64,000 nucleotides of DNA from a candidate division KSB1 bacterium (GTDB taxonomy: Bacteria; Zhuqueibacterota; Zhuqueibacteria; JANLFK01; Oleimicrobiaceae): contig JAPDPR010000007.1 of assembly GCA_034506335.1 (NCBI GenBank), forward strand, positions 33,645 through 97,644, in the 5' to 3' direction. Position 1 is the stretch's first letter. Every line of letters starts with the position of its first letter. A program made the position numbers and the translations under genes. Below, one piece after another: positions 34,401-42,536 of this stretch. The notes below the pieces were generated by a model that saw only the letters and a program-made list of their open reading frames with translations, searched no databases and was not told the origin of the DNA.

Positions 34401-37090
34401 ACGATGCCCGCGCTCCCGGGGTCTTGCATGTAGTACTGCGCCCGAGTGCCAAAGTTCGGCGAGTTGATGACGCCGCGCAAGGTCACCTCTTGGCCAAGGA
34501 GATCCGGTCTAAAGTCGCCATCGGCATCGACCCGGGCCTCGGCTACCGTCAGCGGACGCGTGGGTGGCTGGAGCGGGACTGCGCCTTCGTCGGCACCCAT
34601 ATATGGGTAGGTGGTTGACCTTGCCTCACCGTCAATATCGGTGGCGACCCCGGCAATGGGAGTACCCGCCAAATCAAAATCGCCCACGGACGCACCGGTA
34701 AGATGCAGGTCCGACTCGCTTACCAACTCCACGGCTTTGGCCACGGAATTGGCGTCGAGCCCGGACAGTGCCTGCCACGCAGCCAGCGTGGTCGCATCGG
34801 TGCCGTTCCAGAAGCCCGTTCGGGCGTTGGTGGTGTCCGCCACATAGTAGTTGTTGTAGTTGGCATCCAGGGTGCCTGCGGTACCGCTGCGGTAGATAGC
34901 GTAGGTCTTGAAATCGCCCTCGGCATCGTAAATAATGTTGTTCATAACCGTATTGATGCCGTTGGAGATCTCCAAGCCCGTGTACAACACCACGCCAGAA
35001 CCAGGCACGATGCCCAAATTGCGGAGATAGATGGTGTTGTGGAACACATTGGACACCACACCTTCGGTGGCGAGGCGAATGCCGATCATCTTCAGGTTGG
35101 GATTGGCTGCCGTGGTGGTGGCGTCGAACCCGGTGATGAAGTTGTTGTAGACGTTGTAGGTGCCCTTGCTCCCGCACTGGATGCCTATGATTCCATAGTC
35201 CCCAGCCGTGTTGTTAGCCGTGGACAAGAGCACGATCTTGTTGTTGAGAACGTTGATGGTATCGGTGGCACTTGCGATGGTGTAACCAAAAATGCCGAAG
35301 CTCATGAAGCCGGCGTTTGTCTGGTTCACGAAAATCTCGTTCCCCACGATGTCGGTGCAGCCGGCCCAGTTCAAAAAGATGCCGCGCGTCTTGGCCTCGA
35401 TCTTGTTGCCTCGGAACACAATGCCCTTCATCGACTGCGCAGTCACCCCGGCACCAGGTGTTCCATAGGTCGAAACCGCCAGGCCCTGCGCGGAGCTTTT
35501 GAGGGTGTTGATGATCTCGCAGTTCTCCACCGTGACCGTATCCGGCAAGAAGAACTTGTCCTGGGCACTATCATAGCGGTACGTAAGGAGCACCGCATAG
35601 GTGACACTTTGCTGGGCTACCACCCGGAGGTTCCTCACCACCGAATTGTTCACGTCGCCAATGAGGCGCAGAGGCGTGGCGTTGCCATGCGCATTTGCAG
35701 CGGTAGTCACCAGCATATCCCTGGTAGTTCCGCCCTCTTGGTTGCTCCCATCGATGACTACATTGGTGGTCCGGACCAAACCCGCAGTCGTTGTCAGATC
35801 CTTCGTCCCTATCACCCACGCACCCGAGATGCCACTAGCCGGCGCATCAGTAGTCTGCGTGAAAGTGATGGTCGGCGTCACACCTGGTGCGGGCTTGATG
35901 GTCACCGTGTAAGGTGCAGCATCTACGCCAAGAGCAACGTTCACCGGCTCCACCAGGTCGCTGGTGACAAGAAACGCGCAGTCGCCCATAATCAGGCGCT
36001 GGTTAATCGCATCGCACGCGGCCTTGAGCGAGGCAAAGTCGGGGTCACCGCCTCCTGGTTTGGTACCCGGTGCGCCAACGTAGTAGACGCCCTTGAGAAA
36101 GTTGGTATTAATTTCATACGCCCCTAGTCCATTGTTCGTGCTGAGCACGTAAATCCGGTACTTTCCGCCCCCGAGGTCCTGCACCGCTACATCTCCGGTG
36201 CCATTGGGGTTGGCGTTTGTGCCCAGAACCGGGGTGAGCGAGTAGGTCTCCGCAGCAGTCGGGTCCCCACCGGGCACTCTCACCACCCGGGCGTTCTCAT
36301 TGCCCGCGCCAAACTGAAACGTAATGAAGAACTCATCCCGGCCATCCGTGCCAATATAGCGGATAGCGTTTGAGCCAGTAGCTACCACACTGCCGGGCAC
36401 TGTGCCGATTGGTACGCCTTCAGCGGTGAACTTCATGGCGCTCTTCCCGCCAGCGTTCCAGTAGAAGCTCCCGTCAGGCAATGGCCCTACTGAGGCACTA
36501 CCACCGGTGTTCCCAATATCTAGCACCGTGGGTGTGAAAGTGGCCCCACCGTCGGCGGTGGTGAACTTGACCAGATGATTGGAGTTTGCGGAGGCTGCCC
36601 AAATGACCAGCGAGTTGTCGGCAGCAGAACCGGTGACGGTGATCTTGTCACCCAGCCTCTTGCCGGTGGCATCGTAAGTGATCGCCACTCTTGGAGAATC
36701 CGCTTCTGTGTTGTAGACGTAGACTTTGAAGGTGCCCCCTAATGCCAGGTTGCACACGTAGATCTTGCCGTCTGCTGAGACGCCCACGTCAGAGACCACA
36801 TATGTGCCCCCAGCAAGTCCCCGGTTGTCCAGCATGCCCAGCGAGTCGCCGGTGGCCGCATCCAAGATGTAGATGAAGCTCCCACCAAAGCGACTCACCA
36901 CGTAAAGTCGGTCGTGGCCGTCCACTTTACCATAGTCGAAGCCGCGCGTAAAGTGGCCGGCCGTGTCAAACCACGGTGGCATGGTAGCCTTTGCCACACT
37001 GCGCTCCCACACCGTGGTAAGCTCTTTACCACCAAACGCCATGGTGGCTGCCACGACCGTGAGCAGTACAGCGGCCAAAACCCTCCTCAT
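31487..37090 (-). CDS. Giant multidomain secreted protein: propeller, beta-helix, OB, lectin-like, propeller, sorting domain
   Basis: A 1867-residue exported protein; AGGAGG lies just upstream of ATG 37090. After a 20-residue signal there is a DUF4623-like beta-propeller (about 25-332), a right-handed beta-helix (about 350-835), and an OB-fold/DUF5689-like module (about 850-1060, LLGQEVTLRGVI, VEVKGRIDQYRG). Then come a concanavalin-like module (about 1065-1260) and a second propeller (about 1267-1580) clearly homologous to the first: YGKVDGHDRLYVV against YGKVNGNDRVYVV, and TGDSLGMLD against TGDSLGVME. A sandwich domain and a T9SS sorting domain (NYPNPFNPTTTF, end RMVLVK) finish the protein. 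No catalytic site is recognised, although beta-helix modules can be lyases. It is a single-gene unit with its own promoter and terminator. I infer a surface scaffold or polysaccharide-binding/lyase protein. Confidence 0.8.
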   Translation of the reverse strand: MRRVLAAVLLTVVAATMAFGGKELTTVWERSVAKATMPPWFDTAGHFTRGFDYGKVDGHDRLYVVSRFGGSFIYILDAATGDSLGMLDNRGLAGGTYVVSDVGVSADGKIYVCNLALGGTFKVYVYNTEADSPRVAITYDATGKRLGDKITVTGSAADNSLVIWAASANSNHLVKFTTADGGATFTPTVLDIGNTGGSASVGPLPDGSFYWNAGGKSAMKFTAEGVPIGTVPGSVVATGSNAIRYIGTDGRDEFFITFQFGAGNENARVVRVPGGDPTAAETYSLTPVLGTNANPNGTGDVAVQDLGGGKYRIYVLSTNNGLGAYEINTNFLKGVYYVGAPGTKPGGGDPDFASLKAACDAINQRLIMGDCAFLVTSDLVEPVNVALGVDAAPYTVTIKPAPGVTPTITFTQTTDAPASGISGAWVIGTKDLTTTAGLVRTTNVVIDGSNQEGGTTRDMLVTTAANAHGNATPLRLIGDVNNSVVRNLRVVAQQSVTYAVLLTYRYDSAQDKFFLPDTVTVENCEIINTLKSSAQGLAVSTYGTPGAGVTAQSMKGIVFRGNKIEAKTRGIFLNWAGCTDIVGNEIFVNQTNAGFMSFGIFGYTIASATDTINVLNNKIVLLSTANNTAGDYGIIGIQCGSKGTYNVYNNFITGFDATTTAANPNLKMIGIRLATEGVVSNVFHNTIYLRNLGIVPGSGVVLYTGLEISNGINTVMNNIIYDAEGDFKTYAIYRSGTAGTLDANYNNYYVADTTNARTGFWNGTDATTLAAWQALSGLDANSVAKAVELVSESDLHLTGASVGDFDLAGTPIAGVATDIDGEARSTTYPYMGADEGAVPLQPPTRPLTVAEARVDADGDFRPDLLGQEVTLRGVINSPNFGTRAQYYMQDPGSAGIVLYSGTVSLNLRVGDLVEVKGRIDQYRGITEIVPASASDVTVVDSGIVLTPKLITIRDLNEENEALLVQLNNVWIVNPQAWPPEGQNSSSTNRVLVTDGVDTTYIFIDKETDLDGWTPPTGPMNLIALCDQYTTSATRYDDGYSLRGRFREDFMPLPPVVYELPIFEGATNGTFDLNWEFNAQTGGATLEVADSTASAWGSHVIVFTDSGYTGIAHVKNALFKDYTISADIYLVGPPDPVFPLYTGLAIKSAHDELKYYRVVFRNSTASDNGQIRLQGYDGANWHISKYWNPGVDFPALQTGWHNFKVTVIGNLFWVWIDGMLLPGCPYADTNPFLTEGYPGIYVYNTTTSTVVFDNFSVTEPVLPVEVATQLTPLWAKTQAAGTIPAYFAAANYTRGMAYGKVNGNDRVYVVTRAGMPHRVVIYDAFTGDSLGVMEAPQPPVGFFPVNAVDVSDDGVIFVCNMTLDAAATPFTVYRWDSETATPTTVISFTGTSGRMGDMISVYGKASDNTLTIYAGVANSDRYVKFTTSDNGHSFTGQVITLGSGGSFSTLPNIAQASDGSVYVKSYGRPLVHLQADGSVIDTLSTTVFPTGASKIKYFEHGKHKAIVGYIPDLRGEGNAEKLIVVDVAWGDDLARQIAFSPSIGRTSNLNGTGSVDVAQVDANTIIYYILGTNNGLAAFSSNPNFVVQRLDTLFYGNTPTLAPNPYGSGWIAGTNSYGDIGKYQRFDFKAGDELFGFRYYFGYKEVVDTPDTLTLVVRTVAANGAPDSLLASLVTTTDVLDTTRAGNLFFLSTPLRLKGPVFIGFEWPTTANDAFAIFMDKDGEGNGANRAWERFNDGSYNDFGTTLNPTFSWNIDVDLWIAAYYKKAIEVSVEELGAALPTSFELTQNYPNPFNPTTTFRLALPKKSEVKVTVYNMLGQRVAELFHGHLPAGVHTFTFDGRDCASGVYFYRVEAGDFVGIKRMVLVK

Positions 37091-37300
37091 ACTGCCTCCT
37101 CAGTTGGACAAGAGACAAAAACCCACATCGGTTCGTTCCCCCTTCACAGCACCGTACAGAGTTCTTCCCCTACGTCTTCTTTCGCCGCTCACCTCCTTTC
37201 CGACTTGGTCCCTGTACTTGTGGCTCCGTATTGTTCTCAGCCAACCACCTCCCTTCTTTGCAAAAGCCTGCGCAGGAACAATACACGAAAGGCGCACATC
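37091..37300 (-). other. Leader of the giant gene with an extended anti-16S match
   Basis: A roughly 200-base leader between the -10 box and ATG 37090. At 37188-37200 the minus strand carries GAAAGGAGGTGAG, the same 13-mer as at 12102-12114, here about 98 bases before the start. The gene's own AGGAGG is close to the ATG. No known riboswitch is recognised. Confidence 0.4.
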
Positions 37301-37329
37301 AGTATAACACAACGCCAGCAAAAAGTCAA
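37301..37329 (-). promoter_or_regulatory. Sigma-70-type promoter of the giant gene, overlapping the ROK stop codon
   Basis: Minus strand: TTGACT (37324-37329), 17-base spacer, TATACT (37301-37306). The TGA inside TTGACT is the stop codon of the ROK regulator (37326-37328). The T-rich start of the spacer matches the promoter at 12312-12340. Confidence 0.72.
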
Positions 37330-38582
37330 GCACAAAATTTCGCCATTTGCAGTTGTTGATGGTTACGACTGGCCACCATGGGCGGCTCGAAAATGCTGAG
37401 CAAGGCCAATGAAATAGCACCCCTTGTACCTGCCTCGCCCCTCAAAGTGCTCACGGTGACTGTGCTTGCCCGAAAGGGTATGTTGGCCATTTCCTCCCGC
37501 AGAATTGACCGCACCTTCGCAACGAGATACTTGGAATGATGCACGACTCTGCCCGACAGCACAATGAGTGTGGGATTCAGCGTTTTCACCACCGTCATAC
37601 AAAGCGCGGCAAGCCCATACGCATACTCATCGAGGCAGTCGCGCACGCGAGCATCACCCAGATCGCCTGCCTTCAGCCAGGAGCACAGGTAATCTTCGTC
37701 CGTCTGCCCTTTCGGGATCGCTTCTTCCACTTCCCTTGCCACCGCGGCAACCAGGTTAGACTCACCAAGGAGGTCGCCGAAGAAACGTTGCCCCCTGTAG
37801 AGGCGGCGTAGGCGTCCTGAGTGGGCCAGGATGTGCCCCACTTCCAGATAGCCGATCTCACCTGCGTTGCCGGCTTCACCCCGTACCAGCTGACCATCCA
37901 CAATGATCCCTGCACCGATACCTTCTCCAATCCACAGGTACACCATGTTCTCCACGCCCCGCCCGGCACCGAGAAGGCTCTCTCCCAGCGCCATGACGTT
38001 CACGTCGTTTTCCACTATCACTGGCACCCGGTAGCGACGGGCAAAACGCTCTGCCAGGGGCTTCCGGGCCCAACCGCGCAAGGTATCGGCGTAGCTCAAT
38101 CGCCCCGTCCGATAGTCAACAATGCCAGGGATGGCAATGCCAATGCTGACAAAGCGCTCCGGCAGAACGTCGTGCTCTGCCAACAGAGCATCAACGGCAC
38201 TAAAGAGTGCCTTCAGGACACTCTGCATGGGCGAATCTGGAGGGTACGTGGCCTCCTTCCATCCCAACACCCTCGACTCCACATTGCCCAAGGCTACCAC
38301 GGATCGCCGCCGTTTGATCTCGACCCCCACCACATAGCCACCCTCAGGATTGAGCTTGAGAAGAATCGGCGGTTTTCCCCCTCGCCGGGTGGTTTCGCCC
38401 TTGCCTACAGTCATAATGAAGCCGGCCCGGTCAAGCCTGGCTACGATATCCGATGCAGCTACTTTCGAAATGTGAGCACGCCGCGCCAAATCGTTGCGGG
38501 AGATGGGACTGTAGTCCCGGAGCAACGTCAGGAGCCTAATCTCATTGAGCTTCCTGATCAGCCTAATGTCTGCCCTATCCAC
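37326..38582 (-). CDS. ROK-family transcriptional regulator
   Basis: A 418-residue NagC/XylR-type repressor. The GTG at 38582 follows AGGTAGGG and lies 5 bases after the GHL10 stop. Residues 5-65 form a winged helix-turn-helix (LLTLLRDYSPISRNDLARRA, then DIVARLDRAGFI), followed by a ROK sugar-kinase-like domain (GIAIPGIVDYRTG, ENDVNVMALGE, IGEGIGAGIIVDG). The usual ROK zinc motif CxCGxxGC after EIG is absent: the segment reads EIGYLEVGHILAHSGRLRR, without cysteines. Family members sense sugars or sugar phosphates and repress catabolic operons. It is the last gene of cassette 2, and its stop codon overlaps the -35 box of the giant gene. Control of these operons is inferred. Confidence 0.88.
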   Translation of the reverse strand: MDRADIRLIRKLNEIRLLTLLRDYSPISRNDLARRAHISKVAASDIVARLDRAGFIMTVGKGETTRRGGKPPILLKLNPEGGYVVGVEIKRRRSVVALGNVESRVLGWKEATYPPDSPMQSVLKALFSAVDALLAEHDVLPERFVSIGIAIPGIVDYRTGRLSYADTLRGWARKPLAERFARRYRVPVIVENDVNVMALGESLLGAGRGVENMVYLWIGEGIGAGIIVDGQLVRGEAGNAGEIGYLEVGHILAHSGRLRRLYRGQRFFGDLLGESNLVAAVAREVEEAIPKGQTDEDYLCSWLKAGDLGDARVRDCLDEYAYGLAALCMTVVKTLNPTLIVLSGRVVHHSKYLVAKVRSILREEMANIPFRASTVTVSTLRGEAGTRGAISLALLSIFEPPMVASRNHQQLQMAKFCA

Positions 38583-38587
38583 CGTCC

Positions 38588-40450
38588 CTACCTTAACAAC
38601 ACCATCTTGTGCACCACGGCCTCTTTTCCAGGCTCGCCGGGGAGACAGAAGTAGATACCACTGGGGAGATCTCCAGCATGAAAACGCACCGTCCGACTGC
38701 CCCCCTCTCCGCCCTTGACTTGCACTCGAGCCACACATCTCCCTTGGACATCCACAATGCATAGCAACGTCCCCTCTGGTGCGCCTCCCTGGAGTGCTAT
38801 AGCGGTGCTCTCACGAAAAGGGTTGGGATAGCTGCTCAGCGTAAAGCGCGTACCACTCGTTTGCGTTCCCTTTGATCGCCGCGCGCCAGCTTCCAGCCGG
38901 GCGGCGCGGTTGCTATTGCATAGCATGACGGCATCGGCAAAGAGGTAGCGAGTGCCCACGCTTTCATTTGTCAGTCGGACGACAGGGCTGCTGCCGGCGG
39001 CCAAATGGTAGTCTCCTAGCTTGTACCATCGCGCGTTGCTCGCGAGACCTTGGTTTACCACCACTGTGTCCACCCCTTGTGAATACCTCACTTGGTATCG
39101 AGCCTCCCTGGCCGCATTCCAGTGGTAGGGGATAAACGCATAAACCTCATACCACCCAGGGTGCGAAATGGTGGCCCAATACTCAATTGAGGCCTCAGGG
39201 CTAGCGCTTGTGTACAGACAGCCGCCACGAAATCCAGCGATTCCAGTGTAATTGGTCCAAGTCCCGGTGCGCGTTACCGTCGAATCGTCCTCGTTAACGA
39301 TGATAGAGGGTTGGCGCCAATCTGTCGGCATGCCCGGCACCCCCGCCGGTTCCTGATAGACTGTTGCAGCCAAGGCTGGCAGGTCATCGGCAAGCGTGTC
39401 GTAGAACCAGACCACGTGCCCTCGCAGACCTTTGCCGCGGGTTATTCGGATCATCGACACCAGCTGTTCGGTCGGCAAAAGGTACTGCTCGAAAACCGAA
39501 GTGATGCCCGGATAGAAGTATGACCTGTCCAGCACATGCGACAGTTGGAGGTCGAGTTCAGAGGCGTAGATAGCGTCGGTGGCGCGATAGACTTGCGGAG
39601 AAATTGCGTCCAAGTGGTGCTCATTAAACCATGGACGCCAGTCCTGACAAAAGTTGTCATACCCGTAAGGGTATACGATTGGGGTGCTGCTCACTGGGAG
39701 GTCTGGCCGCGCCTGCTTGAGCGAGTCGTACAGAAGAGCGACGAACGAAGTGAGCTTGTTAGCACGCCACCTCATCCACTGCGGGTCAGCTGGGTTTTGC
39801 GGCGGCGGGCTTCCGTTGTGCTCAGCTGCATACAGGGCAACCGTGGCCTCGTCATACCCGCAGTCCAACTCTGGGTACCTGATTCTGTCGAGTTGGATGC
39901 CGTCTACGTCATAGTTACGGGCGACTTCCAGGCATAAGGAGACCAGGAATTGTTGCGCCTCCCGGTTGCAATGGCTGAGCCACTTGTATTGATATTCACC
40001 ATTGAACAGTATGCTGCCGTTGCGCCTCTTGGCGAACCAGTCGGGCCGTTGCCGGTAGAGATGGTCATTGCTTCCCTGACAGGCCACAAACCCGTACTCA
40101 AACCACGCGTGAACGTGCAGGCCGACTCGGTGCCCCTCGGCGATCATTTCTGCAAGCACGTCTCTTCCCTCCGGCAGTGCAGGATCCGTGTACAAACCCG
40201 TCAGCTTCCGAAACACCTGACTGCGGAAATAGGGAAAGCCATACCGCCACACATCCACGTACACCGCGTTCATGCCGCCGGCTGCGACGTTGTCCATGAT
40301 GGCCGCGATTCTTTCTTTGGCGGGGACACTCGAGCCTGCCCACGCTACCCACACACCACGCAGCTCTGCCTCTCCACTGCGTGCCTCTTGGAGCAAGGAC
40401 AAAAAGGTCAGCAACAAACAAAGCGTCGTTGTTCTGACAATCTCTTTCAC
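38588..40450 (-). CDS. GHL10-family glycosyl hydrolase-like protein with sorting domain
   Basis: A 620-residue exported protein with a GTG start at 40450 after AGGAAA, and a signal peptide to about residue 26. The GHL10 TIM-barrel spans about 30-360: LRGVWVAWAG, MNAVYVDVWRYG, HVHAWFEYGFV and DVDGIQLDRIRYP, the same pattern as the cassette 1 GHL10. A golvesin-like beta-sandwich follows (about 375-515: GWYEVYAFIPYHW, FADAVML). The end is a T9SS-type sorting domain (SSYPNPFRESTAIAL, GIYFCLPG, end HKMVLLR). It sits between the propeller gene and the ROK regulator at the end of cassette 2. A surface endo- or exo-glycosidase is the best guess; the linkage is not predictable. Confidence 0.8.
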   Translation of the reverse strand: MKEIVRTTTLCLLLTFLSLLQEARSGEAELRGVWVAWAGSSVPAKERIAAIMDNVAAGGMNAVYVDVWRYGFPYFRSQVFRKLTGLYTDPALPEGRDVLAEMIAEGHRVGLHVHAWFEYGFVACQGSNDHLYRQRPDWFAKRRNGSILFNGEYQYKWLSHCNREAQQFLVSLCLEVARNYDVDGIQLDRIRYPELDCGYDEATVALYAAEHNGSPPPQNPADPQWMRWRANKLTSFVALLYDSLKQARPDLPVSSTPIVYPYGYDNFCQDWRPWFNEHHLDAISPQVYRATDAIYASELDLQLSHVLDRSYFYPGITSVFEQYLLPTEQLVSMIRITRGKGLRGHVVWFYDTLADDLPALAATVYQEPAGVPGMPTDWRQPSIIVNEDDSTVTRTGTWTNYTGIAGFRGGCLYTSASPEASIEYWATISHPGWYEVYAFIPYHWNAAREARYQVRYSQGVDTVVVNQGLASNARWYKLGDYHLAAGSSPVVRLTNESVGTRYLFADAVMLCNSNRAARLEAGARRSKGTQTSGTRFTLSSYPNPFRESTAIALQGGAPEGTLLCIVDVQGRCVARVQVKGGEGGSRTVRFHAGDLPSGIYFCLPGEPGKEAVVHKMVLLR

Positions 40451-40481
40451 TTTCCTGTGCTCAGTGTGGATCTTGCTCCGG

Positions 40482-40509
40482 TGCGGCGCCCAATCCTACG
40501 AGCGCCGCA
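40482..40509 (-). other. Intercistronic GC-rich hairpin before the GHL10 gene
   Basis: A perfect 8-bp inverted repeat, tgcggcgc (40482-40489) and gcgccgca (40502-40509), with a 12-base loop in the 101-base gap before GTG 40450. There is no U-tract, so it may attenuate or stabilise RNA rather than terminate it. Confidence 0.4.
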
Positions 40510-40551
40510 TTCGATAAGCATTTCGCCCTTCAGCCGCGCCATCTCATTTCA

Positions 40552-42516
40552 TCAACGGACCACCACCATCTTTCTGGTCGCCACCTCCCTCCCGTCCACA
40601 CTCAGTCGGTACAAATATACGCCAGAGCTTAGCAAACTGCCTTGGACAGTTACGCGGTGCGACCCGGCCTCCTGCCTCCCTTCGAACACTGTTTGAACCA
40701 CGCGCCCCTGGAGGTCAAAGATTTCCAGCCGTACTCTCCCTTGCTGGGCGAGAACATACGAGATCTGCGTGCTCGGATTGAATGGATTCGGATGGTTCTG
40801 CGCCAGCTGGTGGCACGCAGGGACCATCGGCGTTCCTTTGTCACCGCTCACACCCGTCGGTCGGCTCCTCACATGGACATGAGCCGTGTCAGTGGGGAAC
40901 ATTCCGCTGCCCAGACTGTCAACAAAGAAGTAGTGCGTGAATCCAACACCTCGTCCCACTGGGTTGACCTCCGGGAAGGCGCAAAGCACTTCCCCACCGG
41001 CACCGCTCTGCGCCACATACGCCATGATACTGAGGCTGGTAAAGGCGGTTCCAAGGCCGGCGGCGTTCCTGATCGCCGCCAGTTCTGCCAGTCGATCCGG
41101 CCCTTCATCCGCATAGGCGAGTGCACCTTGGGAGGCCATGTTGCCGTCGAATTGGGTGTGCGTCCAGCGGGTTCCGTCCCATTTGTAGATGTTTCCCACC
41201 ATGTAATCTGGCTGGTTCCACGATTCCACCATGTACACCACATCTGCGAGGAAAGGGAGCGCTGCCACGCCACCCGCATCTTCAGGAGGCGAGGCTGAGC
41301 CGCCGGCCCCGTACGGATCGGTGTCAAAGGCAACATACAAACGATTTGTCAGACTAGGATCGACCAGCGTGTGCTGCGTGATGCCGATAAACACCTTGCC
41401 CGCAGACCAGGTCAGGTACATATCCCTGCCGTTGCTTCGCCCCACCCGATCGGTGGGGAAAAAGTCGTTCTTGCCGTCGATGGTCACCGTCATCTCTTCC
41501 GAACGAGGTGTGCTGGCTTTGAGGAGCGAATCAAGACTAAGAGAGGCGATGCTATTGAAACCAAAGAGCGTGAGAAGCGAATGGCGCTTGCTGTCATAGG
41601 CAAGCGAATTGGTTGCATTGACATTGTTGACAAACGTAGTCCCATTGTAAAGCAAAGGGATGGAGTCAGAATTGGCACCGAAATAGTCGAAGGTGATGGT
41701 ACCGAGCTCATCCTCGAAGTAGCGCACGCAGCGAACGGACAGCGCCCAAGCGTTGGTGAGGGCGATGAGCCGATATTTGCCCAGGATCATGTGCAAAATT
41801 GTGGAGGTCCCGCCTCTGGAGGCCAACGTGTCCGGGACCACGGCGATCACCGTGCCGTCGTCCGCGATGAGCTGGGGAGGGGGAAAGCCAACATCAGCCC
41901 CGTTGATCCACACTGGCCCATGTGGTGCAGTGGGCGATATCCCGTGGCGTGCCGCACCGGGCATTGGCAGTGGGATGTAGTGGTCCAGTGCCAGCGTGGA
42001 GCCGCCATCGTCCCGCAGAACCGCTATCTTCTGATTGCCCATACCGGAGATGTAGACGTAACGCGGCACTCCACCGCCAATGGCGGCAAAGGAATCCCCG
42101 TAACGACCACCGTCCAGCGGGTCATCGAAAACAAGCTCGGGCGGGGCTGCTTCATCTGCATAGCGGTAGATGCGCACACGTGCTCCCGGCGTATAGAGCG
42201 GCGCGCACAGATTGGAGGCATATATGGTACCATCTTCGGCGACGGCGACCATGTTGATGGGGTACGTCCCTCCGCCGACAATCTGTGTGTCCAGCGTTCC
42301 TACCGAGTCGCCGGTTGCAGCATTCAAAGCAACAATTCCAACACCCCACCTGCGCGTGGCCACTAGCACATGATCGGTCTGCCGGCGATACGCCAGCGAG
42401 CGCGTAACATCGCTGGCCGGGTTCATATACCGCGAAGTGGCCCACCTCACCGGGTATTGAGCCATTAGTACAATCGGCAGGTGAAGGGCAAAGACAAAAC
42501 TCACGAGCCGCGCCAT
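40552..42516 (-). CDS. DUF4623-like beta-propeller secreted protein with sorting domain
   Basis: A 654-residue protein with AGGAGG 5 bases before ATG 42516 and a signal peptide ending near LMAQ. Residues about 22-340 form a propeller homologous to those in the giant protein: YRRQTDHVLVATRR against GHDRLYVVSR, NAATGDSVGTLD against DAATGDSLGMLD, and AVAEDGTIYASNL against GVSADGKIYVCNL. A second region (about 345-540) has VTIDGKNDFFPTD, FDTDPYG and WDGTRWT, like a CBM9-type beta-sandwich. The T9SS sorting domain has AQNHPNPFNPSTQISY, LEIFDLQGRVV and the end RKMVVVR. It follows gene B of cassette 2 by 20 bases and precedes a GHL10 gene, as the propeller does at 29891-31270. Confidence 0.75.
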   Translation of the reverse strand: MARLVSFVFALHLPIVLMAQYPVRWATSRYMNPASDVTRSLAYRRQTDHVLVATRRWGVGIVALNAATGDSVGTLDTQIVGGGTYPINMVAVAEDGTIYASNLCAPLYTPGARVRIYRYADEAAPPELVFDDPLDGGRYGDSFAAIGGGVPRYVYISGMGNQKIAVLRDDGGSTLALDHYIPLPMPGAARHGISPTAPHGPVWINGADVGFPPPQLIADDGTVIAVVPDTLASRGGTSTILHMILGKYRLIALTNAWALSVRCVRYFEDELGTITFDYFGANSDSIPLLYNGTTFVNNVNATNSLAYDSKRHSLLTLFGFNSIASLSLDSLLKASTPRSEEMTVTIDGKNDFFPTDRVGRSNGRDMYLTWSAGKVFIGITQHTLVDPSLTNRLYVAFDTDPYGAGGSASPPEDAGGVAALPFLADVVYMVESWNQPDYMVGNIYKWDGTRWTHTQFDGNMASQGALAYADEGPDRLAELAAIRNAAGLGTAFTSLSIMAYVAQSGAGGEVLCAFPEVNPVGRGVGFTHYFFVDSLGSGMFPTDTAHVHVRSRPTGVSGDKGTPMVPACHQLAQNHPNPFNPSTQISYVLAQQGRVRLEIFDLQGRVVQTVFEGRQEAGSHRVTVQGSLLSSGVYLYRLSVDGREVATRKMVVVR

Positions 42517-42536
42517 GGTTACCTCCTGCTTCCCTT

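Noticed and set aside
34703..36127. Long plus-strand open frame (474 codons)
   Set aside because: Antisense to the beta-helix part of the giant protein, which has strong domain evidence.
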